Assembly: GCA_963920525.1 (NCBI GenBank)
Contig: OY986435.1
Location: 103,522,615 to 103,586,614 of the forward strand
Length of the DNA: 64,000 nt
Source of the DNA: Dichetophora obliterata
Lineage: Eukaryota > Arthropoda > Insecta > Diptera > Sciomyzidae
Direction of reading: 5' to 3'
Shown here: positions 24,262 through 34,681 of the stretch, piece after piece
How the letters are laid out: every line of letters starts with the position of its first letter
Position numbering within the stretch: position 1 is the first letter of the stretch
Notes under the pieces: generated by a model
Told to the model about the DNA's origin: nothing
Database searches by the model: none
Seen by the model: the letters and a program-made list of their open reading frames with translations, nothing else
Position numbers and translations under genes: made by a program

Positions 24262-25577
24262 TTTACGTATAAAACGACTTTTTCGACTGCAGAGGAACGA
24301 GAATGGGCATTCCTGAAAATTATTGAAATTATTTAGAGACATGAATTTTCTGATGAAATGCATAAGTTAATAAGTCCCAGGTACTTACCTCCCAGTATTC
24401 AAAAACTGACTCCATTCATCCACGAATTTAGAGATGGAAATCGAATCTTTAATCTTCTTCATGTCGGCGGTCGTCTTCATAATGCACAAATTTCATACGA
24501 ATCCAAGTTTCCACTACTTATGCCTAAAAAATCGCACTTCGTCGAAATATACCTACGGTATCTACACATAACTAATTTTGATGTTGGTCAAAAAGCATTA
24601 GTTACTCTTCTTCGTCAGAAAATCTGGTTAATAAATGCACCAAAAGTCTGTAGCAGAACCTGCATACACTGCTTCCGTTATAAGCCTAAACTCCAGACTC
24701 AGATTATGGGAAATTTACCTTCTGATCGTTTGAGAGCACTACGTCTGTTTTTATTTAGCAGCATGGTCCCGTATACGCGACCCATAAAATTCCCGTCCCG
24801 TATACACGACCATCTGACTGTTTCATTCTCTCTTAAAAGGTTCATCGGACGCCGTGGGCCTCCTTTAGAAGATGCACTGCGACAATGCGACGAACTTCGG
24901 AGGAGTGAGTCGGAAGTTACGAGAGCTGCAAGAGGCGTTCGAGAAAGGGAAGGACAGGCTCGTCTCATACGCCGCAGAAGTAGGAACCGAATTTGTGTAC
25001 ATACCTCCAGGGCACCATACTTCGGAGGGCTGTGGAAAGCAGCTGTTAAGTCCGTCAAGCACCTGTTTCTGCGAACAGGTGACTCGGCAGCGCTCTGCTC
25101 ACCACCGAAGAACTGAACACGGTGATCGTAGAGGCCGTAATAAATTCTCGACCAATCGCACCACTGAGATAAGATCCCAACGACATCGAAGACCTGACCC
25201 CAGCGCATCTAATAATCGGGAGTTCTCTGCGCACGTTGCAGCCCGTATCCGTGCTCGCCATGCCCGACAGCAAGCTGGCGTGTTTTAAGAGGTGGCGACT
25301 CTTATGCAAGCTCAAACGCAGATTCTGGCACTCTTGGTCGAGAGAGTACGTGCCTGCAGTCCCGCAACAAATAGGTGACCGAGCGGTCTAACATCGCAGT
25401 GGACTAGTTTTTCGTGGTGAACGAAGACCACGTTCCTCTACAACAATGATCGGCAGAGTGGTTGCCGTAATCGCCGGACAAGACGGCAAGGTTCGTGTTG
25501 CGGACATCAAAACCAGTGCCGGAAGTTTTAGGAGGCCTATCCATAAATTGGCCGTACTGACGTTGGAGAATGTTTGA
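24262..25577 (+). pseudogene. BEL/Pao retrotransposon pol fragment (integrase)
   Basis: The recognisable order is a zinc-binding region (LLHVGGRLHNAQISYESK, CSRTCIHCFRYKP), MGNLPSDRLRAL, an integrase core remnant (ALRRFIGRRG-like, CDNATNFGGVSRKLREL, PPGHHTSEGCGKQL), and a C-terminal region near 25300-25570 (RWRLLCKLKRRFWHSW, GRVVAVIAGQDGKVRVAD, RRPIHKLAVLTLE). Several frameshifts and stops interrupt it. Integrase inserts retroelement cDNA into the genome. The 5' side is cut exactly at the end of the inverted-repeat arm, so protease and reverse transcriptase are missing. The region is GC-richer than its surroundings. Confidence 0.85.
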
Positions 25578-25633
25578 AGCCATTACAGCCCTTCAACAGC
25601 CCTTCAGATCATCGTTAGTTTAAGTTATTTTAA

Positions 25634-25921
25634 CCCGGGATAACCAATCATATTTCTAAAACGTTATAACCAATGTTAGTCAATTCGACTAACACGCTCC
25701 AAAACTTGTTTTTGAGGAGCTGTTGGTACATTAAATACATTAAAAGCTATTGAAAATAGAAGAACTATAATTAATTTTGCTACAAATCAAAAAACATATG
25801 ATCAAACACATTGGTATTTGTTTTTATTTTTATTTTTGACATATTGTTATAAGCTGCTTATTTCATCAGTTCGAAAAAGAGAGAAGTGTTAGTCTAAACG
25901 ACTAACATTGGTTATCGAGGG
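25634..25921. mobile_element. piggyBac-like MITE
   Basis: The element is 288 bases between two TTAA sites (25630-25633 and 25922-25925). The ends read CCCGGGATAACCAAT and, inverted, CCCTCGATAACCAAT. A small palindrome GTTAGTCnnnnnGACTAAC lies inside each end (near 25676 and 25888). No coding. The TTAA target and CCC start fit the piggyBac superfamily. Confidence 0.75.
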
Positions 25922-25925
25922 TTAA

Positions 25926-26623
25926 GAAAAATAAGTTTTTAGTACTAAGCTTCACTTTTCTGCGTCTCAGCAACCCTTTCTTCGTTAAGTTCTCTCTCTT
26001 TTGTTTTACCTTTTACTTTTCTACCTTCGAAACTTTTACTGTATAATTTTAAGCTTTGAATTGTTAAATTAAAGAACACTTGAAATGGAACATTAAGCGT
26101 ACGGTCTATTTATTCTCGGAGCTCACATAACCGCTATTCAAATAAGTGCCCAAAATCATATAAGTAAAATAAGAACATTGAAAACAGTTTCACCAACGTT
26201 TATAAATAAAAGAAACAATTCGATTTAGTAAATCATAAAAACTATTAACATTTTTCACCTATTTTTTCGGGAGGAACAAAACCCTTGCTGTCCTCCAGGC
26301 CACAGGTACATACATAGTTTAGCCTGATACATCCGTTAAATATATAAGCTGTAAGTCAATAAATAAGCACTATTTTTACCGATTTTATTTCGATCAAAGA
26401 TAAAAGTTAACATTTTACTTTTATTTTTTCGACCAAAAGTAGAAGTCCAATTTGTATTGCTGCTGCTTGCAGTCACTGTCTCAGTCGTTTGAAATGAATT
26501 AAAACAGAATGTTCAATAAGCAAATAAGCGATGCAATGTAACAACTTAAAGATCGATAGAAATTTTTTTTTCTTTGTGCAAAAAGTTATAAATAGTTGTA
26601 AAATACAAAAATGTGCTCTATTG
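25926..26623. other. Non-coding; possible BEL LTR 3' part
   Basis: The region near 26070-26130 (AATTAAAGAACACTTG, CTCGGAGCTCACA) has the look of an LTR polyadenylation end that could belong to the BEL/Pao element. No matching 5' LTR is in the window. Otherwise nothing was recognised. Confidence 0.3.
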
Positions 26624-27250
26624 AGGGGACAGTACACTCCTGAAAAATCGATTTTTTTATTATTGATTTTGGTTCAAAAGACCTCAAAGAATCTATTTTT
26701 AATGATATAAAATTCGAAATTAATTTTTATGTTAAATGGTGAAGGTTTTAAACGCAGAGCGTCAAGGCCGTATAATCGGTGTTAAAAACTTTAAAGCGCT
26801 TTTTCTAGAAATCACATTTAAGCTATAAATCATATAAATCTATAGATTGAACTACGCATAGATTTATCGGTAAAGTATTTTTTGGTTTTGAAGTGATTAT
26901 TCAAAAATCGGCTAATTTCAAAAAAAACGCCACCTTTTTGTCAATTTTGGCCAACAAAATTTTCATTTAGTTCATCATTCAGCGGCTTCGTTGCTGATTA
27001 AAATCCCGTTCTCATTTTTTTTTCAGACGTTCCAGTAAGCCAAAATCACGCCTGCTGTGATTTTTTGATGTTATTTTCAAAAACCTGCAGCAGCCAAAAA
27101 ACACGCTGGAAAAATCCAAAAAATGTTTTGTATACTCTTTTTACATAAAAATAAATAGGCAAAGTTTCAATAAGATATCTCTTTCTTTTATAAAAAAAAT
27201 TTGCATTTTAAAAATTTCATTTTTTTAATCCAGGGGTGTACTGTCCCCTT
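26624..27250. mobile_element. 627-base inverted-end element, family unknown
   Basis: The ends read AGGGGACAGTACACTCCT and, inverted, AAGGGGACAGTACACCCCT. The 5-base repeat TATTG lies on each side (26619-26623 and 27251-27255) and may be the target duplication. No coding frame. A 5-base duplication does not fit Tc1, hAT or piggyBac. Confidence 0.65.
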
Positions 27251-27255
27251 TATTG

Positions 27256-27859
27256 TTTTTAAAATTTAAACTAATGTGCCTATCACCGTCCACGAATCGA
27301 ACAAAAATTAAGACGAATTCGCCGAGTTAGTATCACCGTCATAAACGTCATCCACATAAACGTCAAAAAAAGTCGAAGTTCGCGAATTTCGCAAATGTTA
27401 TTCGACTAAAACGTCAAAAACAGACGACTCTTAATATTTTATGAGAAGCCGGTGAGGTGAATGTAGTTAATTTATTTCTATTTTGACAAAAATAGATGTT
27501 TAATAATAGAAAAAAGTTAGTAACTTGCAATCCTTCTCAACTTGAGTCATGCTGCGGTCTCAAGTTAACAAAGTTTTGGCGTCAACTCAGTCGTCCAAAA
27601 TGCAAAAGTTCTTGATTCAATGTCGCAAGACTATGGCGAGCTATCGTGCCTAACGAAGAGGAGGATGAGGAGGAAGTGAACAATGAACACTCCGCCTTTG
27701 AGAAGATCAAATAGATTGGAATGAATCCCTCTGTATTTTATAGCAAAAGTAAGAATGCTTCTTTTTTTAACCTTAAATTGACTGAAATTTAAACGAAAAC
27801 TTTTATTTCACTAAAGATTAACAGGGAACATGAAAATTATCACAGGTGGTCGAAAAGCA
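27256..27859. other. Non-coding stretch
   Basis: AAACGTCA-type words recur at 27340-27410. A short acidic frame near 27650-27710 (EEEDEEEV) is too short to assign. Nothing else was recognised. Confidence 0.35.
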
Positions 27860-29490
27860 AATGCGATTTTTTGGATGTTTGAGTATCTATGAGTCTACTA
27901 TGGATGTTTATACCACGCTTTTCTTGCCTTATTAGGTACATATGAAAAGAGACATTCTTCAATAACCTTTTTAAAAGAACAGTGCATGTTGTATAAATCC
28001 TTGGATTCAAATAAAAAGTTCCAATTTATCGAACCAAAAAAAATTTTCAGAGCTTAATAGTTTGCTTTCCCGAAGTCGTATGAGAATTCGTGGTTATTGA
28101 AAATATAAAAATTGAATTTCTGAAGAAGTGCCTTATGATGAAAAGAGTCATTTACTAAATGCATATCACATTTAATAATCTCATATTTAAATTCATTGTT
28201 AATAAAAATAAGAACTAAAATTCGATGAATGAATGTCATTAAAAATATTGGTTATTTGACAAAGGCTAAAAGCGTATAACGTGTCGCATAATATGGATTC
28301 TATGACTCCTTTCACTTCAAATGGAATTAATGTATTTTCTTCGATACGGAATTTCAAATCAATAATGCCAAAGTTAAAGTCACCGAGAACACAAGGAGTC
28401 TGATTTTCGTTTAAAGAATTTAGTACAAAATCAATATTAAAGATCTGATCACAATATATATTCAAGCTACTTAAATTAGGAATATAACTAAATATAAAAA
28501 CTTTTAATGAATTGTAATTATTAAAAAAATCATTGAAAGCTACTACAATACACATTTGTCCAATATGGCAAAAAGTAGACCGCCATCTCTTGATGCACCA
28601 TGCTTCAACACTCTATCTCTAAGGTATAGAGTGTCAAAGAGTTCGCTAGATGTGAAGTGTGACGTCATCCAGATTTCAACGAGCAATTGAGGAGTTAGAT
28701 GCAATAAGGGCACTTATGCTAAAACTGCGTTCTGAGATATTCGCGTTTTAAGTTTTTGATGTGTGATAATTTTGTTGTAGTATACAATAAAAGGTTTTAA
28801 TATTTATTTTTACTCATATATTGTCATTCAAATTTGTAGATAAAAAAATCTGTTTTCCATATTATTGTTCAAAATCTGTAAAAAAGTCAACAGGAGATGT
28901 GCCCTTTTTGCATAAAACAAAGAAGTTAAAGAAAAATCTCACGTTTTCATTTCACAAAAACATGTTTAATTAAAATATTTAGCTTTTTTATTCCAAAGTA
29001 GGTTTTGTTACATAAGGTGGCATATTTTCGGATTTTAAAAGCATTATGAATCTAATGATTCTTAAGAGTTGTTTTTGAATTAATCATTGTTATAATAACA
29101 CGAAATTTTTTTTAGCCAAAAAAAATTGGTTTTTATCTTCGATATTTGCAAAATAAGGAAAGAAAAATAAGTCAAATCAAAGAACAAAACAATATTTTAG
29201 TTATTGCACTGATTAAACAAAATGCCGATGTTGTTACTTCTACCGTTCCATGCGAGAAGGGCACATACAGAATTGCACATTTTTTATGTTAAGAAGTCTG
29301 TTTAAGAGATATCAACCTCAATATTTTGAGGGAACATAAAGGTGGAACTGTTCTTTCTATAGAGCCATTTCACGCAGAAAGGGCACATCTCTCCTTGTGC
29401 CTTATTGCATCTACCTCCTCAATTATGTCGTAGTCGTGTGAGGGCAATGAATTATAAGGCGTGCATGTTTTAGTGCAAAGTCCACCCGCG
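27860..29490 (-). pseudogene. LINE endonuclease and linker, split by an insertion
   Basis: On the minus strand the endonuclease starts near 29490 with GGLCTKTCTPYNSLPSHDYD. It is interrupted by the 732-base element at 28689-29420, then resumes with VEIWMTSHFTSSELFD and RDGGLLFAI. Next come the catalytic segment CVLGDFNFGIIDLKF (about 28385), ILVLIFINNEFKYE, SFHHKALLQKF and, near 27990, a linker with FKKVIEECLFSYVPNKA. Frameshifts are frequent and no reverse transcriptase follows. It is a Jockey/CR1-group fragment, as judged by motif order. Confidence 0.8.
28689..29420. mobile_element. 732-base inverted-end element, family unknown
   Basis: The ends read GAGGAGTTAGATGCAATAAG and, inverted, GAGGAGGTAGATGCAATAAG, followed by GGCAC. 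AATT flanks both sides (28685-28688 and 29421-29424). Joining the flanks restores the LINE endonuclease reading around DYDII. The word AGGGCACAT or its complement recurs near 28895, 29257 and 29379. No coding. Confidence 0.75.
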
Positions 29491-30678
29491 CATGGTGTAA
29501 AAAATAGAGGCCTTAGTGAGTTTGACACTTCTCTCTCAAAATGATAAAAATATGTTTCCCCGCTCTTGTCAAAAACAGCTGATGGCGAATTGCAATGATA
29601 ACAAATTTTATTAAATTCGTGTCTTTCTGCAAGTTTATAAGATTTTTAGTGAGATTAAAGTGAGAATATGTTCTTCGATATGTTCTTGAAGCAGACGATG
29701 TGATACGCACGTTTCTGATAAAATGGCCAAAACATTCAATGACGAACTTGGCAAATCGGTGAAGACAACTGCAATAACTGTTTGTCAATACAAGACGGCA
29801 CAATTAATTGCATTAAATATTTATTTATATTTAATTCACACAATAAACTATAAAAACTATAGCACGTCATCTAGCAACCATGGCAGAATAACCAGGAGAG
29901 CAAAAAACGAGAGAACAAAAAATTGGCGTAGCTTTAATGTCACTATTGACAATTTATGTTTATTCGTTCAGCCATAGAAATGTATAATCTACTTGTAACC
30001 GTATAAATCAATTGAGTACCCAGATTTTATATATGAACATGTAAAAAAACTAAACAAAAATCTTAAGAACTCCATAAAATGAGCCTTGATTTAAGATATA
30101 ATACATAATAATTTGTAGTTTGGCCTTAAATGAAGCAAATGACTGTTTACTTTTAATATAATTTTCATTCGACTACTTATTTCGATTGGGTAGTAACCGA
30201 TTTATTTGTGTAGCTATGTACGGCTGATTTAAACTGTCAAAATATATTTTGACAAGTGAAATTGCTATTGGAAAACATAAAATTTATTTAATGAAATCGA
30301 CGATTGTTTGCTAATTTTATCGTGCTGAAACGGAAGCTTACAATTATTGAGCTGTTTTCAAATTATCTCGACGGGAGAAAGTTATAGGCAGTCCAGAAAA
30401 TCCATTGTCAAAACTGAATAAATAAGTAAGTAAAAATTTATAACATTTTCAAAACAGCCCATTTTGACGTTATAATTACGCCTTTAATATTGTTTTGTTG
30501 TTGGAGAGAGCGTATTTATAGTGCATCTACCTGGTTATTCTGCCATGCTAGCAACTCAAACAAATAACACAATTTGACAACTATCAACAGTTCCGCTCTT
30601 TCGCTCACAATTTTTTTACAGAAGCAAAGAAATTCATGATGTCAAAAACTCACTAACAGCTCTATTTCTTACACCATG
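29491..30678. mobile_element. P-like MITE, outer copy with nested insertion
   Basis: It starts CATGGTGTAAAAAATAGAGG and ends TTTCTTACACCATG. The sequence is closely similar to the 591-base element at 47263-47853. A second element (29879-30547) sits inside. The flanks CACCCGCG and CACAAGGC do not match, so one end may have been rearranged. Without the nested insertion it is about 511 bases. The 84-96-codon frames here are not genes. Confidence 0.7.
29879..30547. mobile_element. P-like MITE, inner copy with 8-base duplication
   Basis: The element is 669 bases with ends CATGGCAGAATAACCAGG on both sides. The 8-base target duplication CTAGCAAC is at 29871-29878 and 30548-30555. The paralogue at 47.7 kb has a single CTAGCAAC, the empty site. 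An 8-base duplication with CATG-starting ends is the pattern of the P superfamily. No coding frame. Confidence 0.85.
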
Positions 30679-31184
30679 CACAAGGCTCATTTATAAGGTT
30701 ATGGCACTTGAGAGCGAGTTCGGTCAAACTGTCAGAATGGATGAAAAGAAATCAAGAAAATGAATGCATAGAACAAAGAAAAGCACAGTGACAGTTCAAG
30801 CAATGGCGGAAAAAGACCGCATTTCTCTCAACCTTATAAATGAGCTTTGACCCGGGTTTTAAAAATAAAATGAGCAGCAACGGCGAGAGTCCCCAACTTG
30901 CAGTGAGGCTGAATTTTGCACGTCAATATGCATTGAATAGTTTGAAGAGAGCTTAAGATGATCGTTGCTACCAAGACTCAATTATGAGGTTGTGGCCCTT
31001 GAGAGGTTGTGGTCAAAAACTCACTAACAGCTCTATTTCTTACACCATGCACAAGGCTCATTTATAAGGTTATGGCACTTGAGAGCGAGTTCGGTCAAAC
31101 TGTCAGAATGGATGAAAAGAAATCACGAAAATGAATACATAGAACAAAGAAAAGCACAGTGACAGTTTAAGCAAAGGCGGAAAA
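30641..31184. repeat. Two direct repeats of about 173 bases, 371 apart
   Basis: 30641-30814 and 31012-31184 both start GTCAAAAACTCACTAACAGC, pass TTACACCATGCACAAGG and end near GGCGGAAAAAGA. Each includes the right end of the outer P-like MITE plus about 135 bases beyond it, so the duplication came after that junction formed. Inverted words TTTATAAGGTTATGGCAC and CAACCTTATAAATGAGC lie around the first copy. Confidence 0.75.
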
Positions 31185-31239
31185 AGAGCTCATGTCTTTC
31201 AAGTGCCCGTTTAGCACTTGAGAGAAATGCGATACAAGC

Positions 31240-32697
31240 GTTTGTTTCTGGATTTTGAAAATTGCTCAGCTACCTTATATCAAAATTATTTAGACAATAT
31301 TAAGCTGAGAATATTGTCTGATCCAAACAAATTCTGGGGTTCCATACACACAAAAAAAATTTGATGTGATGGATTCCCTTCATCATTTAAAACTTCTGAC
31401 GGATTTACTGACGATCCCGTCGTAATTTGTGGTCTATTTGCCAATCTCTTAAAAGAGTTATTTTGTTCAGACTCTTTTAATCCTGATGAAGAGTACTTTG
31501 AATATATGAATTCTACACCCAGGGTTTCGTTGGATAATATCCTTTACTTCAGAGGATATTTTAAAATATATTGGATCGATCGATGAGGATTCTAATGCTG
31601 GACCTGACGGAATTCCTGCCGCAGTGTTAACACGATGCGGTTCCGTTTTAAGCCAACCACTGTCCATGTTATTCAAGAAATCAATTAGTGAAAGTATTTT
31701 TCCACTTTTTTGGAAAAAATCTTTCATAAGTCCTATTTATAAAAAGGTTGTAAGAACGATATAAACAACTACAGGCCTATCGCGAAACTCTCGTCAATTC
31801 CAAAACTTTTTGAGCGGCTCGTGTATGATTGTGTGAAAATTCACTGTGGGAAGGTCATAACTCGTCAGCATGGATTTGTTACTGGCAGATCCACTGTGTC
31901 TAATCTCCTCGATTTTACAACGTTTTGCTTAAATTCATTTTATTCAGGTAGTCTGAATTCCAGTCTGATTTGAAATAATATGTTTCTAAATCCAGATAAA
32001 TGCCAAACTATGACTTTTTCGCGAAAAAGGAATAATTTAATTTTTGATTTTAAGATAAAATATACTGCTTTAAGTCGTGTAGATGCTGTCAAAGATCTTA
32101 GTATTTGCATGAATTCTAAGCTATCGTTTAACGTTCATATTGATTACATTTGTAAAAAAGCATCTTCTATGCTCGGGTTTATAAAACGCTGGGCCAAAGA
32201 ATTTAATAGTATGATTACAACTACAACGCTGTATTATGCAATTGTGCGACCTCACTTGGAGTATGCAAGTCAAGTTTGGTCCCCAAGTTACAATGTACAT
32301 GTTGAACGTATAGAGAGAATCCAAAAACGTTTTATTCGGTTTGCTCTAAGGGGCTTAAGTGGAATTGACACTTTAAACCTTCCTCCTTATGAGGATCGTT
32401 TAAAACTATTAAAAATGCAATCTTTAAATGAGCGAAGGAAATCTGCGGATATCGTCTATTTACACCTACTCATAACTGGTGTGTTCGATTCACCAGAACA
32501 CCTAACTCTTATTAACTTAACACTAACCGTAGAAGCAGAAGAAACTCTAACAATTTAATTTACTTATTTTTTAGTAGAACAAATTATATGGCTACTGCTC
32601 CCTTAAATCGCATGAGTACCTTTGTTAACAACTGTAGCTTTTTTGATGTTAACTTATCGAAAGGTCAACTCAAAAGTAGATTGAAAACTAATGTATG
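31240..32697 (+). pseudogene. LINE fragment with reverse transcriptase core deleted
   Basis: The linker and finger region reads NKFWGSIH, DSNAGPDGIPAAVL, FWKKSFISPIYKK and RQHGFVTGRSTVSNL in broken frames up to about 31945. It then jumps directly to the thumb region at 31980 (FLNPDKCQTMTFSRK), followed by SSMLGFIKRWAKEF, YAIVRPHLEYASQVWSP and VERIERIQKRFIRFAL. The segment that should hold the FADD box is absent, an internal deletion. The C-terminal frame of 192 codons is open, but the element is plainly dead. A GCCCAACCCACATGGTGGG hairpin follows in the 3' region near 32750. Confidence 0.85.
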
Positions 32698-32829
32698 ATT
32701 AGATCTTTGTAAAAGCATGGTTAGTTGTTTGTCTTGTGTTGTCCCTGAGCCCAACCCACATGGTGGGTAAATTTTTCTCACTTTAGATTGTTTTGGACCA
32801 CTCTTATCGATATCGTTGAGATACCTCAG

Positions 32830-34135
32830 TAAAATAATTATATGTGCAACACTTCAAATGCAATTCTAAGCAAACATAACTTCATATGTTTCTATATTAT
32901 TTTTTTATTGAAATAGTATTAAGGACTTATATGTTGAACAAGATATAGCTTATTTAAAAAACTTGTTGTTATTAAAGAAATTATAAAGTATTTAAAAAGT
33001 TCATAGAAAATATTTATATGTGCAAAACCTATTTTTATTGATTTTATGGAATAAAATAGAAATATATAGATTTAATAAAAGAATATGTCTTCCTTTCTTA
33101 TATATGACTTGGTTAAGCGTGAAAGGCATGAAGTACATCAACGATCTGAGGATGGAGCCATCGATTATCTGTCATTCATCTTAAAGAACTCTTTTCAGAT
33201 GCTTCATCAACTCGAACTGGCGCCCGTTTTTATAAACATGGACCGAAAGAATGCCCCACAGGTTTTCGATAGGTTTCAAGTCATGACTAACAGTAGGTCA
33301 CTACAGTAGGGGTATATTTCAGATTTATTGAAAGCCATTTGTGGCTCGGGAAAAATTTGTTGGTGCGTTAACCTGCTGAAAAGTTCAGTTTTTTTGGTAT
33401 TTATAGCATGTGAACTCAATAAACACATCATCTTATAACTCAATATACATTTGTGCATTTGATTTGGTGCATCTGAAACAGGCTGAAATCATCAATGATT
33501 CCAGCTCATTGTTACGCGTATACCTAATTTATCGTGGCTATCGCAAATTGTTCCGGTATTTCTGGCAACCGTTTTCATCACTTAATATGAAATTCCCTAA
33601 TCCTTTCTCACAAAATTTTTATTTTTCGGCATATGCTGGACTGGCCGCAATGTGTCATGGTAGAAGCCTGGTTTCATCCAAAATTTGTTGAATTCTGCTT
33701 CTGGTAACCCTTAGATCCAAATGCGCAGCAATTTCACCACAACTCATCCCTTTTCCACTGCACGACGTCGAATTCGTCTTTTGTGCGGTTGGTCAATCAC
33801 GGATTTTCTTTCACTACACTTGATTATAGCATAGTTGCCAGGGTCTTTTAAAAAATTTGGAATGGTTTTTCGGTGACGATTTGTCTTAGCAGCTTTAGCA
33901 CCTACTTTTACACCGGCTTCATTTAAGGCTTTTATATTTCAACGATCTTCTTCAGATTGTTCCCCGTGGCATTTTTATTGGAAAAATACGATAACTTTAA
34001 AATATGCTCATATTTTGGGCCAAAAATGTATTACCGTTATGTTTATGGGTTTTCTTACTAAGGTTATCAACAAAATTTTGTAATTTTTACGTTATAGCAG
34101 TTAAAACACAAAAAAAAGAATTGTGCACATATAAA
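32830..34135 (-). mobile_element. Remnant Tc1-like element
   Basis: Weak inverted ends are suggested by TTATATGTGCAACAC near 32840 and, inverted, TTATATGTGCACAATTC near 34120. Boundaries are uncertain. It encloses the dead transposase described separately. Confidence 0.5.
33085..33972 (-). pseudogene. Tc1-like transposase, heavily decayed
   Basis: The minus strand from the ATG at 33972 begins MPRGT, then in changing frames AGVKVGAKAAKTNRHRK, HKRRIRRRAVEKGMSCGEIA and IAAHLDLRVTRSRIQQIL. A gap follows, then FQQ, APTNFSRAT and, near 33250, DLKPIENLWG, the final catalytic segment with Glu. Frameshifts and stops are numerous and the middle of the catalytic domain is lost. It is recognisable only as a Tc1/mariner-family relic. 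Confidence 0.75.
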
Positions 34136-34548
34136 CATTTTCTATTGCACACGCGAGATTCCACACTATTTTCGATTAACGGTACTACGAATACGAGTAG
34201 GAATAGAATTCTATGTTCGACTAATAAACTCCATACTTTAAAAAATTTTTCGGCAAACTCAAAAAAATTGTATTGATATAAAAGAAAGAAAAAATAAATA
34301 AATATGTTGTGCACATATGATTGTGCACTAAGATGACCTAATGCGGAGAAAGTGCGAAAAAGCTGTAGTAGCTGAACTGTTTTGTATTTGCATGTTAAGT
34401 GCCACAACCTTATAAAAGAACCTTGGTTGCTACGATATTGAGATGGTAACAATGGAAGTTGCGCTTCTGCATCGTATGGCAAGAGCTCTAGAGTTGGTAA
34501 AGAGCGTATGGACTGCGTTGAAAAAGTTGAAGCTGCACTTAAGACATT
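34136..34548. other. Non-coding flank with P-like repeat trace
   Basis: GTGCCACAACCTTATAAAAG near 34400 matches, inverted, the TTTATAAGGTTATGGCAC word at 30.7 kb. The last ten bases (TTAAGACATT) are one copy of a target duplication. Confidence 0.4.
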
Positions 34549-34681
34549 GGCCCGTATGCATAAAAAAGAGTGAACTCTGCAAAGTAGTGCTTGCTACTAA
34601 GTAGTGAAAGGTTAGTAGTGAACACTACTTTTGGTATGAATAAAAATTTTAAGCAAGCTCTATTTTTAAATTTCGAACTTA

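Noticed and set aside
24699..25315. Minus-strand frames of 169 and 86 codons
   Set aside because: These are shadows of the GC-richer BEL/Pao integrase on the plus strand.
28990..29020. ACATAAGGTGG word resembling part of a canonical P element end
   Set aside because: It lies inside another element, with no CATG start, no partner end and no 8-base duplication. A chance match.
29491..30678. 8-base target duplication for the outer P-like element
   Set aside because: CACCCGCG and CACAAGGC share too few bases, so a duplication cannot be claimed for this copy.
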